Source: Verrucomicrobiota bacterium (GTDB taxonomy: Bacteria > Verrucomicrobiota > Lentisphaeria > JABSQK01 > JAJFLO01). Taken from it: a DNA stretch of 39,493 nucleotides. Shown here one piece after another: positions 10,193-19,199 of the stretch (the stretch's first letter is position 1; each line of letters opens with the position of its first letter). The stretch is from contig JAJFLP010000093.1 in NCBI GenBank assembly GCA_021772635.1, forward strand, positions 1-39,493. Direction: 5' to 3'. The notes beneath the pieces were generated by a model. The model had not been told where the DNA came from, searched no databases, and saw nothing but the letters and a program-made list of their open reading frames with translations. A program made the translations under genes and the position numbers.

Positions 10193-10621
10193 TCAACAGA
10201 AACTGCTTCCCGCATCGATGAATTCTTTCATTATTTCCGGGGCATTCGACCCCTGCTGTGAAGGAGACAATGAGTGCTTCGGGTATTCACGAAACCCACA
10301 GTCCCAAGTCACAGCTAGTCGGATATAAACGCATACTAAGAAACTGGTCACCCGCAAACGATGCGGCGCACCTAAATAACAGGCACGCCGACCGGCAATT
10401 ACCCAGGAAGGATTCGTCACGATCGAAAACGTGACGGTCTGATGATGAGTAATCGCCGTTTCACTTTGGGGTATTCTATGCCAATTCCCAATATCCGTCA
10501 ATGAAACCCACGCATTTTTGTAGAATCCAATTGCGGTTAGCGTTCGTAATGTAGATCTAAACCCAAGTTCCGCAACTAAAATTTTTTCTACACGGCACGA
10601 CCGTGACCCGAATGGTATCAA
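10193..10621 (-). other. Doubtful 142-codon open frame in a long gap
   Basis: The only sizeable open frame in 10155-11024 outside the repeat. The product has no motif or composition I recognise, no clear ribosome site and no partner. It lies just upstream of tpsB on the same strand. I think it more likely non-coding leader sequence than a gene. Confidence 0.15.
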
Positions 10622-10792
10622 TCTTAGACAGAATAATGCCTTACTATGGAACTAACGCAACATATACAACAAGCAAAACCCGGCCCGGGAGGCACCAAAG
10701 TAAACTGAAATAATTGTGTACAAGTTAGTTGTGAACATCACAGGAACTTTGGCATCGATTCTTCTCGTGAATTAGGGTTCTGCTGACTGTCA

Positions 10793-10986
10793 TATACTGC
10801 AAGCAGTACAGTTTTTTTGGTCCGACGGACTCCGAGAAAACGGAGAGAGGACTTGAATTCATTACCTAACGGATATGTTGAGCCTAGCGAAATCCGCCGC
10901 GGTGGAAACAAAAATTTTTAACCGGCATTCTGCTGGCCAGTAGAACGGCTGGTCAAAAACCCATTGACGATGGGTTTATAAAAACG
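10793..10986 (+). repeat. Dispersed intergenic repeat, copy 1 (TACTGC palindrome plus hairpin)
   Basis: Starts with the palindrome TACTGC-AA-GCAGTA (10795-10808) and a T-run. It continues through a segment containing GAGCCTAGCGAAATCC and CGCCGCGGTGG (~10878-10910), and ends with a perfect 8-bp hairpin AAACCCAT-tgacg-ATGGGTTT (10957-10977). The same ordered blocks occur in reverse at 21750-21900 and, shortened, at 20322-20375. The rest of the 870-bp gap around it shows nothing recognisable. Confidence 0.65.
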
Positions 10987-11024
10987 TAATCTGATTCTTG
11001 TTCGCACTCAATGGAGGCTGATTT

Positions 11025-11318
11025 ATGGGAGTATCTAAGAAGGAATTCAGGAATAGCCTAACCGATCTAACGGAAGATAAGTACTACATAGAAAAGAAAG
11101 GCACGAAATTGATGGTCTGGTTTTATGACGAGGAGGACTGCCGAAAACTCGCAATGCTTCCTTATGACATTAAAGAAATTAATAAACTCGGTGAGTTTCC
11201 CGCAAAGTATTTGGTATCCAAACGGATTTCCAATAAACGGCAACATGGGTGCGATACCCAATACGGACGAGCACGCTGTATGGATTGGTCGTCGATGATG
11301 ATTGACACTGAGGAATGA
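11025..11318 (+). CDS. Small hypothetical protein, 97 aa
   Basis: Unrecognised. It has an ATG with a good ribosome site (GGAGG, about 8 bp upstream), which is the main reason to believe it. The product is hydrophilic and charged, begins MGVSKKEFRNSL, contains a plausible beta stretch (KGTKLMVWFYDEEDC), and has no signal peptide or membrane segment. Four cysteines are scattered rather than paired. It stands alone between a dispersed repeat and tRNA-Gly on the opposite strand, so context says nothing about its role. It could be a cytoplasmic accessory protein or a decayed gene; composition alone cannot decide. Confidence 0.5.
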   Translation: MGVSKKEFRNSLTDLTEDKYYIEKKGTKLMVWFYDEEDCRKLAMLPYDIKEINKLGEFPAKYLVSKRISNKRQHGCDTQYGRARCMDWSSMMIDTEE

Positions 11319-11412
11319 TCACGGCGTTCGCACGGGGACACGCCTTGGATACAAACTACAATACAAGATAGAGATAGCTGTTAAACGATGTACTGCACCG
11401 TACAAATATTGG

Positions 11413-11483
11413 AGCGGGTAGAGAGAATCGAACTCTCCTAGCCAGCTTGGGAAGCTGGAGCATTACCACTATGCTATACCCGC
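11413..11483 (-). tRNA. tRNA-Gly (anticodon CCC)
   Basis: A full cloverleaf of 71 nt on the minus strand. The acceptor arm is GCGGGTA/TACCCGC with discriminator T, the D arm GCAT/ATGC, the anticodon stem CCAGC/GCTGG with loop TTCCCAA, and the T arm GAGAG-TTCGATT-CTCTC. The anticodon CCC reads GGG glycine codons. The 3' CCA is not encoded. Confidence 0.96.
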
Positions 11484-11570
11484 GTTCGGATAGTACGCAG
11501 TGACCAGGTTGGAGTTAGTAGTATATCAGCGGCGATATTTATCGGCAAACCCGATTGGACGTTTTACTTT

Positions 11571-11752
11571 CTAGCCTGATTAATTCACGCGATTCGTCGC
11601 GAGAGAACTTAACTCGTTCATAATAAGGCGATTGGAGAAGGCGCCACGGTGAAAGTGAATTTTCATTCACTAAGATGTGAAGTCAAGCCAATCGGTTTAT
11701 TTGAGCAGAGATTAGGGCTCGTAGCAGAATACTGGTGAATTATTCAGGCTAG
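11571..11752. mobile_element. 182-bp MITE-like element, copy A
   Basis: Bounded by 18-bp terminal inverted repeats, CTAGCCTGATTAATTCAC and its complement with one mismatch. A second element of exactly the same length with related ends lies at 39181-39362. No open frame of note is inside, so it would be non-autonomous. Its first 50 bp match 36896-36945 at 42 of 50 positions. Confidence 0.75.
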
Positions 11753-11760
11753 GGGCACCC

Positions 11761-11824
11761 GGGGTCAGGCCTTTAGTTTTAAGTTTTTTGTTCGCTAAAA
11801 ACTTAAAACTAAAGGCCTGACCCC
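11761..11824. repeat. Perfect 64-bp hairpin, 28-bp arms
   Basis: The arms 11761-11788 and 11797-11824 are perfect reverse complements around the 8-nt loop TGTTCGCT. The outer ends read GGGGTCAGGCC...GGCCTGACCCC. It begins 8 bp after the MITE-like element and ends 48 bp from the purB stop. It may terminate transcription from purB, but its length and perfection look more like a mobile palindromic element. Confidence 0.85.
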
Positions 11825-11872
11825 AATCCCACACATTCAATGATGCCAACGGCTATAAGAAATCCAGATCTA

Positions 11873-13309
11873 TCAGACTTTGATTCCTTCGTCTCCAGAG
11901 TCGCTCGGGTTCGACAGTCTTTCGAGAATAGGGTCGACCGCGTCTTCCACAAATGCGATAACCTGCTCCGGCGCTCGACCGATGTACCGCGCCGCATCCA
12001 ACATTGAATCGAGGTCGGCGTGTATCGGCTGGAACTGATCGTCGGCCGCTATTCGTTCGAGTAAATCGTTGTCGGCGCCCTTCTCTTTCACCATTCGCCC
12101 CGCGGCGATTGAGTGGACGCGAATCGCTTCGTGAAGCTGTTGACGGTCACCGCCCGCCTTTACGCATGCCATAATAATATTCTCCGTTGCCATAAACGGG
12201 AGTTCCTGATCAATGCGTTTCTTTATCACCCCGGGCCATATCGTCAACCCGGTCATTACGTTACTTGCAAGCCGCAGAATCCCGTCGATCGCCAAGAACG
12301 CCTGGGGCAATACGATGCGGCGATTTGCCGAATCATCCAGCGTTCGTTCGAACCATTGGTTAGCGTGCGTATTCGCAGCGTTATCCGCCAATGAAATGAC
12401 GTATCGCGCGAGCGAGCAGATTCGCTCGCTTCGCATCGGGTTTCGCTTATACGCCATCGCACTTGAACCTATCTGCTTGTCCTCGAAAGGCTCATCGACT
12501 TCTTTAAGGTTGGAAAGGAGTCGGATGTCTCCGGCCATCTTGTAGGCGGACTGCGCGACTCCGGACAAAGTCGACAATACCTGATAGTCAATCTTCCGTG
12601 TATACGTCTGCCCGCAGACGCCAACAGTTGAACCGAACTCCATCAGCTCCGTAACTCGGCGATCCAGGGACTCGACCTTTTCATGGTCTCCATCGAACAG
12701 ATTCAGGAAGCTCGCCTGGGTGCCCGTTGTACCTTTTACGCCACGGAACGGGAGCCCTGTGATGAGTTGTTCAAGGCTTTGGTAATCCATCACGAAATCC
12801 TGCAGCCATAGGGTCATTCTTTTCCCGACGGTGGTCAATTGAGCAGGCTGATAGTGGGTAAAGCCTAGAGTGGGTAAGTCTTTATGCTGAATCGCCTTCT
12901 CTCTAAGGCACCGGAGTAGATCACCCAGCTGACGTTGGACCAGAGTAAGGCTGTCACGAATCAAAATGAGATCGGTATTATCTGTTACGTAGCAGCTCGT
13001 AGCGCCGAGGTGGATAATGGGTTTGGCTGATGGGCATAAGTCGCCGAATACATGGACGTGGCTCATGACATCATGCCGAAGCTCCTTCTCTTTCTCGGCC
13101 GCTTTTGCAAAGTCAATATCGTCGAGGTGAGCTGACATTTCGGAGATCTGCTCGTCGGAGATCGACAATCCGAGTTCCTTTTCGGCCTGTGCCAGCGCCA
13201 ACCATAACCGGCGCCATGTCGAAAATTTCCTTTGCGGCGACCAAATCCGATTCATTTCCGAACTTGAATAACGGCTGACAAGCGGATTTTCGTAAACGTT
13301 TTTATCCAT
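11873..13309 (-). CDS. purB: Adenylosuccinate lyase
   Basis: Cleaves SAICAR to AICAR and adenylosuccinate to AMP, both with release of fumarate, in purine synthesis. At 478 residues it belongs to the long form seen in animals and some bacteria rather than the ~430-residue Bacillus type. The superfamily signature is clear at [17 protein letters not shown], where the serine-containing loop sits. [12 protein letters not shown] and [16 protein letters not shown] supply the other two conserved fumarase/aspartase regions, including the catalytic-region histidines. The start is the ATG giving [10 protein letters not shown]; the upstream ribosome site is weak. It lies downstream of recO on the same strand, 174 bp away, with a palindrome in between, so it may have its own transcript. 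Confidence 0.96.
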   Translation of the reverse strand: MDKNVYENPLVSRYSSSEMNRIWSPQRKFSTWRRLWLALAQAEKELGLSISDEQISEMSAHLDDIDFAKAAEKEKELRHDVMSHVHVFGDLCPSAKPIIHLGATSCYVTDNTDLILIRDSLTLVQRQLGDLLRCLREKAIQHKDLPTLGFTHYQPAQLTTVGKRMTLWLQDFVMDYQSLEQLITGLPFRGVKGTTGTQASFLNLFDGDHEKVESLDRRVTELMEFGSTVGVCGQTYTRKIDYQVLSTLSGVAQSAYKMAGDIRLLSNLKEVDEPFEDKQIGSSAMAYKRNPMRSERICSLARYVISLADNAANTHANQWFERTLDDSANRRIVLPQAFLAIDGILRLASNVMTGLTIWPGVIKKRIDQELPFMATENIIMACVKAGGDRQQLHEAIRVHSIAAGRMVKEKGADNDLLERIAADDQFQPIHADLDSMLDAARYIGRAPEQVIAFVEDAVDPILERLSNPSDSGDEGIKV

Positions 13310-13432
13310 AATAAAACTTTTTCAGTGAATACCTGTCAGTTCCTCGGCCGTGAAACAGCCTTTCGTTCCAGCCGAATCTGTGGTTCCCAAAACGTTGCAC
13401 CTCTGAACCATAAACCTGATAAGTTACTAATC

Positions 13433-13485
13433 AGACCGCGTTCGAAAAGGTATCGCGAGCCACGATACCTTTTCGAACGCGGTCT
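13433..13485. repeat. 23-bp perfect inverted repeat overlapping the recO stop
   Basis: The arms 13433-13455 and 13463-13485 are exact reverse complements (AGACCGCGTTCGAAAAGG at the outer part) around a 7-nt loop. The right arm enters the recO stop codon (13484-13486). No T-run follows in the direction of transcription, so it is not a canonical intrinsic terminator. It may be a mobile palindrome or an RNA 3' end. Confidence 0.8.
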
Positions 13486-14131
13486 AACTATCCGCCACGC
13501 CGCCCGTAGGCAATACGAGGTCGGTGTGATCGCGAACGAACCTTTCCAACCAACTCCAGAGACTTTTCCAGACCGTATCCGGATAATCGGGAATCGCCGC
13601 TGTCGAGTCGAGCGCAAACTCTATCAGATAATCTATGTGCTGTTTTTCGTGCTCCGAATACTCCGGGAGCAGTCCGGACTCCATTAAAGTTACAAAACAA
13701 ACGGAAAGCAGCAAGGGCAGTTGCGGAAATTCGTCAGATGAAGCTAACCGACTGTAAGCGATATCTAATGCCTGAAACAACTTAGGGGCGGGGATATTCG
13801 CTTTCGTATTCCTCAGCACAAATTGATTGAGCCATACGGCGCTGCGGAAGTTCGTGGTATTCGCAGCGATGCCGACGTAAGATTCAAGGCACTCAGTTTC
13901 GCAGGGAGTGTTGAGGTCCCCTCTATGCGCTGGTTTGTATTCTACGTCAAGCCGATGGAATAAATCGATTGCGGAGAATTTATTGTTTCGATTCTTGCGG
14001 ACGCCCTTAAGAATAAAGTGCAGTTGTCCGTAATCGGGGGTTAGCGTAGCTATTATGAGGCTGCTCTCGGAATACTCGGTTTTTCGGAGCACCAAGGCTT
14101 CAGTCGAGTGAAACTGAGTTGAATCGTTCAA
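13484..14131 (-). CDS. recO: DNA repair protein RecO
   Basis: Works in the RecFOR pathway: binds ssDNA and SSB and helps load RecA at gaps. The 215 residues start with the family's OB-fold region, STEALVLRKTEYSESSLIIATLTPDYG then FILKGVRKNRN and LFHRLDVEYKP, and continue with the helical C-terminal part. There is no four-cysteine zinc knuckle of the kind seen in some RecO proteins. The start is a TTG at 14131; no better ATG precedes the conserved EALVL motif. It begins 7 bp after hppA and should be co-transcribed with it. The length is slightly below the usual ~240, and the C-terminus ends inside a palindrome. Confidence 0.88.
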   Translation of the reverse strand: MNDSTQFHSTEALVLRKTEYSESSLIIATLTPDYGQLHFILKGVRKNRNNKFSAIDLFHRLDVEYKPAHRGDLNTPCETECLESYVGIAANTTNFRSAVWLNQFVLRNTKANIPAPKLFQALDIAYSRLASSDEFPQLPLLLSVCFVTLMESGLLPEYSEHEKQHIDYLIEFALDSTAAIPDYPDTVWKSLWSWLERFVRDHTDLVLPTGGVADS

Positions 14132-14138
14132 GAGCGGA

Positions 14139-16430
14139 TTATTGTGCGATGTGTAATAATTTCTGGACGATCGGCGAAAACTTTACGACAACAGGGGCGA
14201 ATATAATGCAGACCATACTCATCAATTTAAGCAGGATATTCAGTGACGGGCCAGAGGTGTCCTTGAATGGGTCACCGACTGTATCTCCGACAACGCATGC
14301 CTTGTGGACACTCGACCCTTTCCCCCCAAGATTCCCTTTTTCAACGAATTTCTTCGCGTTGTCCCAGGCACCACCGGAATTGTTCAACATACACGCGAGT
14401 GAAAAACCTGTTACTAATCCTCCTGCAAGCATTCCGAGGACTCCTGGAATACCGAATATCAAACCCGTTATGATCGGAACGAGAATCGCTAAGAACGACG
14501 GAAAAATCATTTCCTTTTGAGCTGCGATCGTCGAAATCTCGACGCAACGGGCGTAGTCCGGCTTCGCTTTGTACTCCAGAATTCCAGGGTTCTCCTTGAA
14601 CTGTCTCCTTACTTCCGTAACCATTGCCCCGGCCGCGCGTCCAACCGCCTTCATGGTCAAAGCGCAGAATACAAACGCCAACATGCCGCCGATGAACAAA
14701 CCGCATATCAATAATGGATTCATTATGGTAAGGGTCGAAAAATCTACGGGGGTCGTTCCCAATTTCTCTGTCCACGATTCGACACATAAAACGTAGGTTG
14801 CCAACAGCGCCAGCGCTGTCAACGCCGCAGATCCGATCGCGAATCCTTTGCCCATTGCCGCCGTGGTGTTCCCCAGCATATCTAACGCGTCGGTGCGCTC
14901 CCTGACAATCGCCGGGAGCCCGGACATTTCTGCGTTTCCGCCTGCGTTATCAGCGATAGGCCCGTAGGCGTCAGTAGCAAGGGTAATCCCTAATGTCGAT
15001 AGCATACCAACCGCAGCGAATGCGATCCCGTACAACCCAAGTGCAGGCGTCTGAAAACCGCCGTTGAAACCATAGGCACACATGATTCCGGTAACAATCG
15101 TCACGACCGGTATCCATGCCGACATCATGCCGACCGCGATTCCGTCTATTATCGTGGTTGCGGCTCCGGTTTTCGCCTGCGCCGCAATCCCCTGGGTAGG
15201 TTCGTATTCATCCGACGTATAGTATCCGGTAGACCACCCGATAATGACTCCGCAAAGCAGCCCCGCCACGATAGCCCCGAAAATGCCCCATGGCAGAAGA
15301 TTGCAGTGCACGAAAATAAACAGGACGAGAATAATCAGAGCCGTTGACATCCAAGTCCCCAAATCAAGCGCCTTGAGCAGAATCTTCATCGAGGCGTCTT
15401 CCTTACACCGAACCATATAAATACCGAGTATGGATAAGATGATACCGATCCCCGCGACCACCATTGGCGCGACCACCGCGTCGACACCATACAACTTCGA
15501 TGATATCGGCAAGGCGGCGCCGAGAGCTGACGTGGCTAGTATTGAGCCGCAGTACGACTCGTACAGGTCAGCACCCATACCTGCGACGTCTCCCACGTTG
15601 TCGCCCACGTTATCGGCGATCGTCGCCGGGTTACGCGGATCATCTTCAGGGATATTCGCTTCGACCTTCCCGACTAGATCAGCACCGACATCTGCGGCTT
15701 TCGTAAAAATCCCGCCACCGACTCGCGCAAATAACGCTTGCAGCGAAGCACCTATGCCGTAGCCTAGCATTGTTGTTGTCATTTCGATCAGCTTCAACTC
15801 AGGATTGAACCCGGCTGTGACGAAGATGAGCCAACCGTTCGTCATGTGCGCATCTGTATAAACCACGCGATCAAGAAAAACATACCAACCCCACAAATTA
15901 AGCAATCCAAAACCGACAACGACCAGGCCCATCACGGCGCCGGAACGAAACGCAATCTGTAATCCTTTATTTAAGCTGATACTGGCGCCCTGGGCAGTCC
16001 GGGACGATGCCATTGTCGCTGTCTGCATTCCGAGGTAACCGCATAGTCCAGAGAAAAGAGCCCCGGTCAAAAAGGCGAACGGTACCATCGGATTCTGCAA
16101 CCCGAAGTAGGCTAGTCCGCAGAGCACCACGAATAGCACAGACATAACGACCGCAACAACCCGAAATTGACTACGTAAGTATGCCTGCGCGCCGTCGCGA
16201 ACGTGCTTCGCAATCTCACGCATCGTCTCGGAGCCCTCATCCTCCTTGACCATATTTCTGAAGAAAACGTAGGCGAATAAAAGTCCGAGAAGTGCACCGA
16301 CAGGCGCGATACACAATAATTTCGAAATATGTGATACGGATTCGGATGACACGGCGCCGGTATTCCCCGCGAAAAGATCGCAAGTGCACATGAACATCGT
16401 CGTGAATAGAATATAGTGGCAACGTTTCAT
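14139..16430 (-). CDS. hppA: Membrane-bound ion-pumping pyrophosphatase, K+-dependent type
   Basis: Hydrolyses pyrophosphate to pump H+ or Na+ across the membrane. The 763 residues have about 16 hydrophobic helices and the hallmark acidic loops DVGADLVGKVE (~247-257) and ATIADNVGDNVGDVAGMGADLYESY (~269-293), with a second acidic loop at TDAYGPIADNAGGNAEM (~486-502). At the residues that set potassium dependence, GNTTAAMGKG (~520-529) has Ala and Gly where the K+-independent class has Lys and Thr, so the K+-dependent class is indicated. Whether it moves Na+ or H+ I cannot say. The N-terminus is extended by about 35 residues. It is first in a tight pair with recO. Confidence 0.96.
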   Translation of the reverse strand: MKRCHYILFTTMFMCTCDLFAGNTGAVSSESVSHISKLLCIAPVGALLGLLFAYVFFRNMVKEDEGSETMREIAKHVRDGAQAYLRSQFRVVAVVMSVLFVVLCGLAYFGLQNPMVPFAFLTGALFSGLCGYLGMQTATMASSRTAQGASISLNKGLQIAFRSGAVMGLVVVGFGLLNLWGWYVFLDRVVYTDAHMTNGWLIFVTAGFNPELKLIEMTTTMLGYGIGASLQALFARVGGGIFTKAADVGADLVGKVEANIPEDDPRNPATIADNVGDNVGDVAGMGADLYESYCGSILATSALGAALPISSKLYGVDAVVAPMVVAGIGIILSILGIYMVRCKEDASMKILLKALDLGTWMSTALIILVLFIFVHCNLLPWGIFGAIVAGLLCGVIIGWSTGYYTSDEYEPTQGIAAQAKTGAATTIIDGIAVGMMSAWIPVVTIVTGIMCAYGFNGGFQTPALGLYGIAFAAVGMLSTLGITLATDAYGPIADNAGGNAEMSGLPAIVRERTDALDMLGNTTAAMGKGFAIGSAALTALALLATYVLCVESWTEKLGTTPVDFSTLTIMNPLLICGLFIGGMLAFVFCALTMKAVGRAAGAMVTEVRRQFKENPGILEYKAKPDYARCVEISTIAAQKEMIFPSFLAILVPIITGLIFGIPGVLGMLAGGLVTGFSLACMLNNSGGAWDNAKKFVEKGNLGGKGSSVHKACVVGDTVGDPFKDTSGPSLNILLKLMSMVCIIFAPVVVKFSPIVQKLLHIAQ

Positions 16431-17039
16431 TTTGATTATTATGAACTTTCCTGGAATTAGTCGGTTATTATAATTGATATTTCGCGAGTCGTATTTTGGC
16501 CCCGTTCTGGTCCCGGAGGCGGGACGAAATATCGTTCGGAGGGGAAGGATGCTACTTGAGTGACAAAACCCGACGCCTCCGGAAATTCTATAGCTCGATC
16601 GTCGTCCTCGAAAATACGTTTATGAGCGGGAACTCTCTCTATTGTAATGGTTTCACCTATCTTATATCAGCAGTGTCAATTGACAACGATTCCCTGCGGT
16701 TTCAATGAGATCTCTTAAAGTTTCTGGAGTTTTTTTAAGGGATAAACCGCCTGAAAGTCTTCTGACACACGAAAGTCACCGATGTTATTTCTTGTCGCCC
16801 GTGCGAATCGATATTAAATCTACCTCTGAAATTCACGTTCCCACGTTGACGGGTTCACGTGTATAGGTTATTCATCACTGCAGTAATGATCACGGTCGAG
16901 TTTTTCGAAATACCGTTCGATATCTTATAGCTGATAAATTCAAAGTCGTCTCTGTGAGTACTCCGCGAAGTCTCGGTAGTTCCGGTAAAAACGGGAGTTG
17001 CCTATCGTAAATGATTGTGCCCTTTGCAAGTTGGTGCCG
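16431..17039. other. Intergenic stretch with one inverted repeat fragment
   Basis: Divergent gap between hppA and the DUF2064 gene; promoters for both must be here but I cannot place them convincingly. A 32-bp segment at 16508-16539, read on the minus strand, matches 19187-19218 at 28 positions (shared core AACGATATTTCGTCCCGC). No gene is supported. Confidence 0.5.
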
Positions 17040-17750
17040 ATGAAATATATTTGTTTATACGCCAAACCACCGGTTGCCGGCGAAACGAAGAGCCGATTGG
17101 CGAAAAAAATCGGTGGTGTCGCTGCGGCAGAGCTCGCTGGTGCTATGATAAAAGATGTATGCGCCGCCGTATTGGAGGTCTCGGAGGCGATTCCACAACT
17201 TTGGATCCCCCCCGATTGTACACAGGAACTATTCCACGGATATGCACCGTCTGAATTCACCGTGCATCGGCAACGGGGTAATGATCTGGGCGAGCGGATG
17301 AGTAACACTTTTTTCGACTTATTCGCGGATATCGAAGAAGAGGCTCAGGTAGTCATAATCGGTAGCGATTGCATAACCCACGACCACAAGTCGTTGGTTA
17401 GGGCATTCGCGGCGCTTGATGCCAGCGAGGTCGTATTACAGCCCGCGTCCGACGGTGGGTACGTCCTGATTGGCCAATCACACTGGCGGCCGGAGATCTT
17501 CGAGGGCATCGACTGGGGCTCTTCTGATGTTTTTCAGCAATCAATAGGGAATGGTATTCGCGCTGAAATCACTTACGAACTACTACCTGAATCCTTCGAC
17601 GTTGACACAATACACGATGTCCATGTGCTGAAAGAATTCGTCCGAGACCATAGCCGAACACATGTGTTAGAATGGTTCAAAGCCAATAACGATCTGGTGA
17701 CCGGGAACTCCGGTGAGGTCGTGAAAAATGGAACTGCCCACAGTTTATGA
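17040..17750 (+). CDS. DUF2064 / TIGR04282-type nucleotidyl- or glycosyltransferase-fold protein
   Basis: Family related in fold to CofC/MobA nucleotidyltransferases and annotated as glycosyltransferase A; no reaction is firmly known. I start it at the ATG giving MKYICLYAKPPVAGETKSRL, since members begin with this hydrophobic strand followed by the PVxGxxKTRL loop; an upstream open frame would add 14 residues. Further landmarks are QRGNDLGERM, VVIIGSDCITH (the family usually has GSDxP, so Ile replaces Pro's neighbour region) and LQPASDGGYVLIG, the DGGY motif of the family. It is followed after 12 bp by the response-regulator gene and probably shares its transcript. Confidence 0.85.
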   Translation: MKYICLYAKPPVAGETKSRLAKKIGGVAAAELAGAMIKDVCAAVLEVSEAIPQLWIPPDCTQELFHGYAPSEFTVHRQRGNDLGERMSNTFFDLFADIEEEAQVVIIGSDCITHDHKSLVRAFAALDASEVVLQPASDGGYVLIGQSHWRPEIFEGIDWGSSDVFQQSIGNGIRAEITYELLPESFDVDTIHDVHVLKEFVRDHSRTHVLEWFKANNDLVTGNSGEVVKNGTAHSL

Positions 17751-17762
17751 GGAAAAATTAAA

Positions 17763-18422
17763 TTGAAAATTCTGATCGCTGAAGATGATCCTAGCTCGAG
17801 ACTTTTGCTCAAGACAACGCTTGAGATGTGGGAATACGAGGTAACTGCCACGGAAAACGGGCAAGAGGCATGGGATTCTTTACAGGGAGACCGAGTTCCA
17901 TCGATCGCGATACTAGATTGGATGATGCCTAAGCTGGATGGCGTGGAGTTGTGTAGGAAAATTCGGGAGAGCGAGGACTCACGATTACAGTCGATGTACA
18001 TCGTTATTTTGACGGCCAAAGCAAATCGGGAGAGTCTCGTACAGGGTCTGGACGGTGGCGCTGACGATTACATGACGAAACCGTTCGACCGCCAGGAACT
18101 TCGGGCCAGAGTAAGTGTTGGTGAACGCGTGGTACAGCTGCAAGCGGATTTAGCAAGTAGAATCGTCGAACTTGAGGAAGCACTGTCAAAGGTAAAATTA
18201 CTGCAAGGCCTGATTCCGATATGCTCGTACTGCAAGAAGATCCGCGACGATGAGAACTATTGGCAGCAGGTTGAAAGCTATATAGGAGAGCACTCAGAAG
18301 CTCGTTTCAGTCATAGCGTTTGCCCTCCCTGTTACACCGAGCACATTGAACCCCAGATCGAGCGCCTTAAGAATCAGATGGATCGGGAGGCTACGCAGAG
18401 CGCTGACAAATCAACGACCTAA
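17763..18422 (+). CDS. Response regulator with receiver domain, coiled coil and Cys4 tail
   Basis: A receiver domain occupies residues 1-~118, with acidic pair D8/D9, phospho-acceptor D52 (AILDWMMPKLDG), T84 and K106 all present. A coiled coil (~119-147) leads to a tail beginning LLQGLIPICSYCKKIRDD with Cys pairs at 154/157 and 187/190, which suggests a zinc site. This tail is a recurrent C-terminal module of bacterial PAS and receiver proteins (GLLPICxxCKKIRDD type) of unknown role. There is no DNA-binding output domain. The start is a TTG with GAGG about 10 bp upstream; 12 bp separate it from the preceding stop. It ends 1 bp short of the oppositely oriented sixA. Confidence 0.9.
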   Translation: MKILIAEDDPSSRLLLKTTLEMWEYEVTATENGQEAWDSLQGDRVPSIAILDWMMPKLDGVELCRKIRESEDSRLQSMYIVILTAKANRESLVQGLDGGADDYMTKPFDRQELRARVSVGERVVQLQADLASRIVELEEALSKVKLLQGLIPICSYCKKIRDDENYWQQVESYIGEHSEARFSHSVCPPCYTEHIEPQIERLKNQMDREATQSADKSTT

Positions 18423-18423
18423 G

Positions 18424-18915
18424 CTACGCAAGTAACTGGGGGACAACCATCCACATAACACCCCAGCGGCTTGAAGCTGTATCCTCGCCAGGCAGAGACG
18501 GCACCTTCCGAAGTGCGACGACGGCACCCGGCCGAAATTCGAAACACCCTGAATCTTCACTGCCAGTGATCAAGCGGGACGCGAGTTTGTTCAGATGAGG
18601 CATGTGCCCGGCAATCATTAAATCCTGGCGCTTGCGAGAAATTTGGTCAATGATTTGGGAAACATCGTCGAGCGGTTCCAAGTTGGCGACTTCGCATATA
18701 CCAACCCCAAGTCCGCTTGATTCCGCTAATAGCGCTGCGGTTTGCTTTGACCTCAATTTTGTACTGTGGAGGATTTCACAACTGCCATAGTCGATTTTGT
18801 TTTTGGTGAAATTGGCAACGTTCTTTACTGCCACGATTCCGTCAGGACTTAAAGGGCGCAGGGGGGCTTCCTCTTTTGATAACGCAGCGCCGTGTTGTAT
18901 TAGATATAAATTCAT
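18424..18915 (-). CDS. sixA: SixA-type phosphohistidine phosphatase
   Basis: Histidine phosphatase superfamily, short branch of 163 residues. The catalytic-His motif appears as LIQHGAA at His8 (QHG in place of RHG, common in this subgroup). Then come LRPLSPDGI, an Arg-containing STKLRSKQTA segment, and the second histidine in IAGHMPHLNKLA. E. coli SixA removes phosphate from His-containing phosphotransfer domains; many distant members have no known substrate. Convergent neighbour: the response regulator on the other strand. That association with phosphorelay components is suggestive but not proof. The ATG is preceded by GAGGTG at good spacing. Confidence 0.9.
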   Translation of the reverse strand: MNLYLIQHGAALSKEEAPLRPLSPDGIVAVKNVANFTKNKIDYGSCEILHSTKLRSKQTAALLAESSGLGVGICEVANLEPLDDVSQIIDQISRKRQDLMIAGHMPHLNKLASRLITGSEDSGCFEFRPGAVVALRKVPSLPGEDTASSRWGVMWMVVPQLLA

Positions 18916-19131
18916 TTGAGTACACCTCGAAAAAGATTTTCGATTTTGACTTTCGCAATTTTATCGAATCAATGAAGACGAATCGGTTTCACTCCTAGCG
19001 ACGAGCAGTAGACGGAGGAACTGATTATTCCGTAAATTATAGTGGGTTATCGATTTGCAGAACCCGCTATCGACCGCTTGCACCTGGCTTGCTGGTAAGT
19101 CAAGGCGTTTGAAATGGGCGACGCGCGATTG

Positions 19132-19199
19132 TATACTGCAGGCAGTACAATTTTTCGATAGCTTCGGGTTTATCAGCCAAGATTTTCCAAACGATATTT
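19132..19199 (+). repeat. 68-bp direct repeat, copy 1
   Basis: Begins TATACTGCAGGCAGTAC (TACTGC palindrome at 19134-19147) and ends AACGATATTT. It matches 19316-19383 at 59 of 68 positions without gaps. Its 3' end continues into a segment that recurs inverted at 16508-16539. Confidence 0.85.

Noticed and set aside
10795-10818. Intrinsic terminator (palindrome followed by T-run)
   Set aside because: The stem is only 5-6 bp with a tiny loop, and no plus-strand gene ends upstream; better explained as part of the dispersed repeat.
16680-16710. Promoter-like TTGACA upstream of the DUF2064 gene
   Set aside because: No acceptable -10 box at 16-18 bp, and it is more than 300 bp from the start codon.
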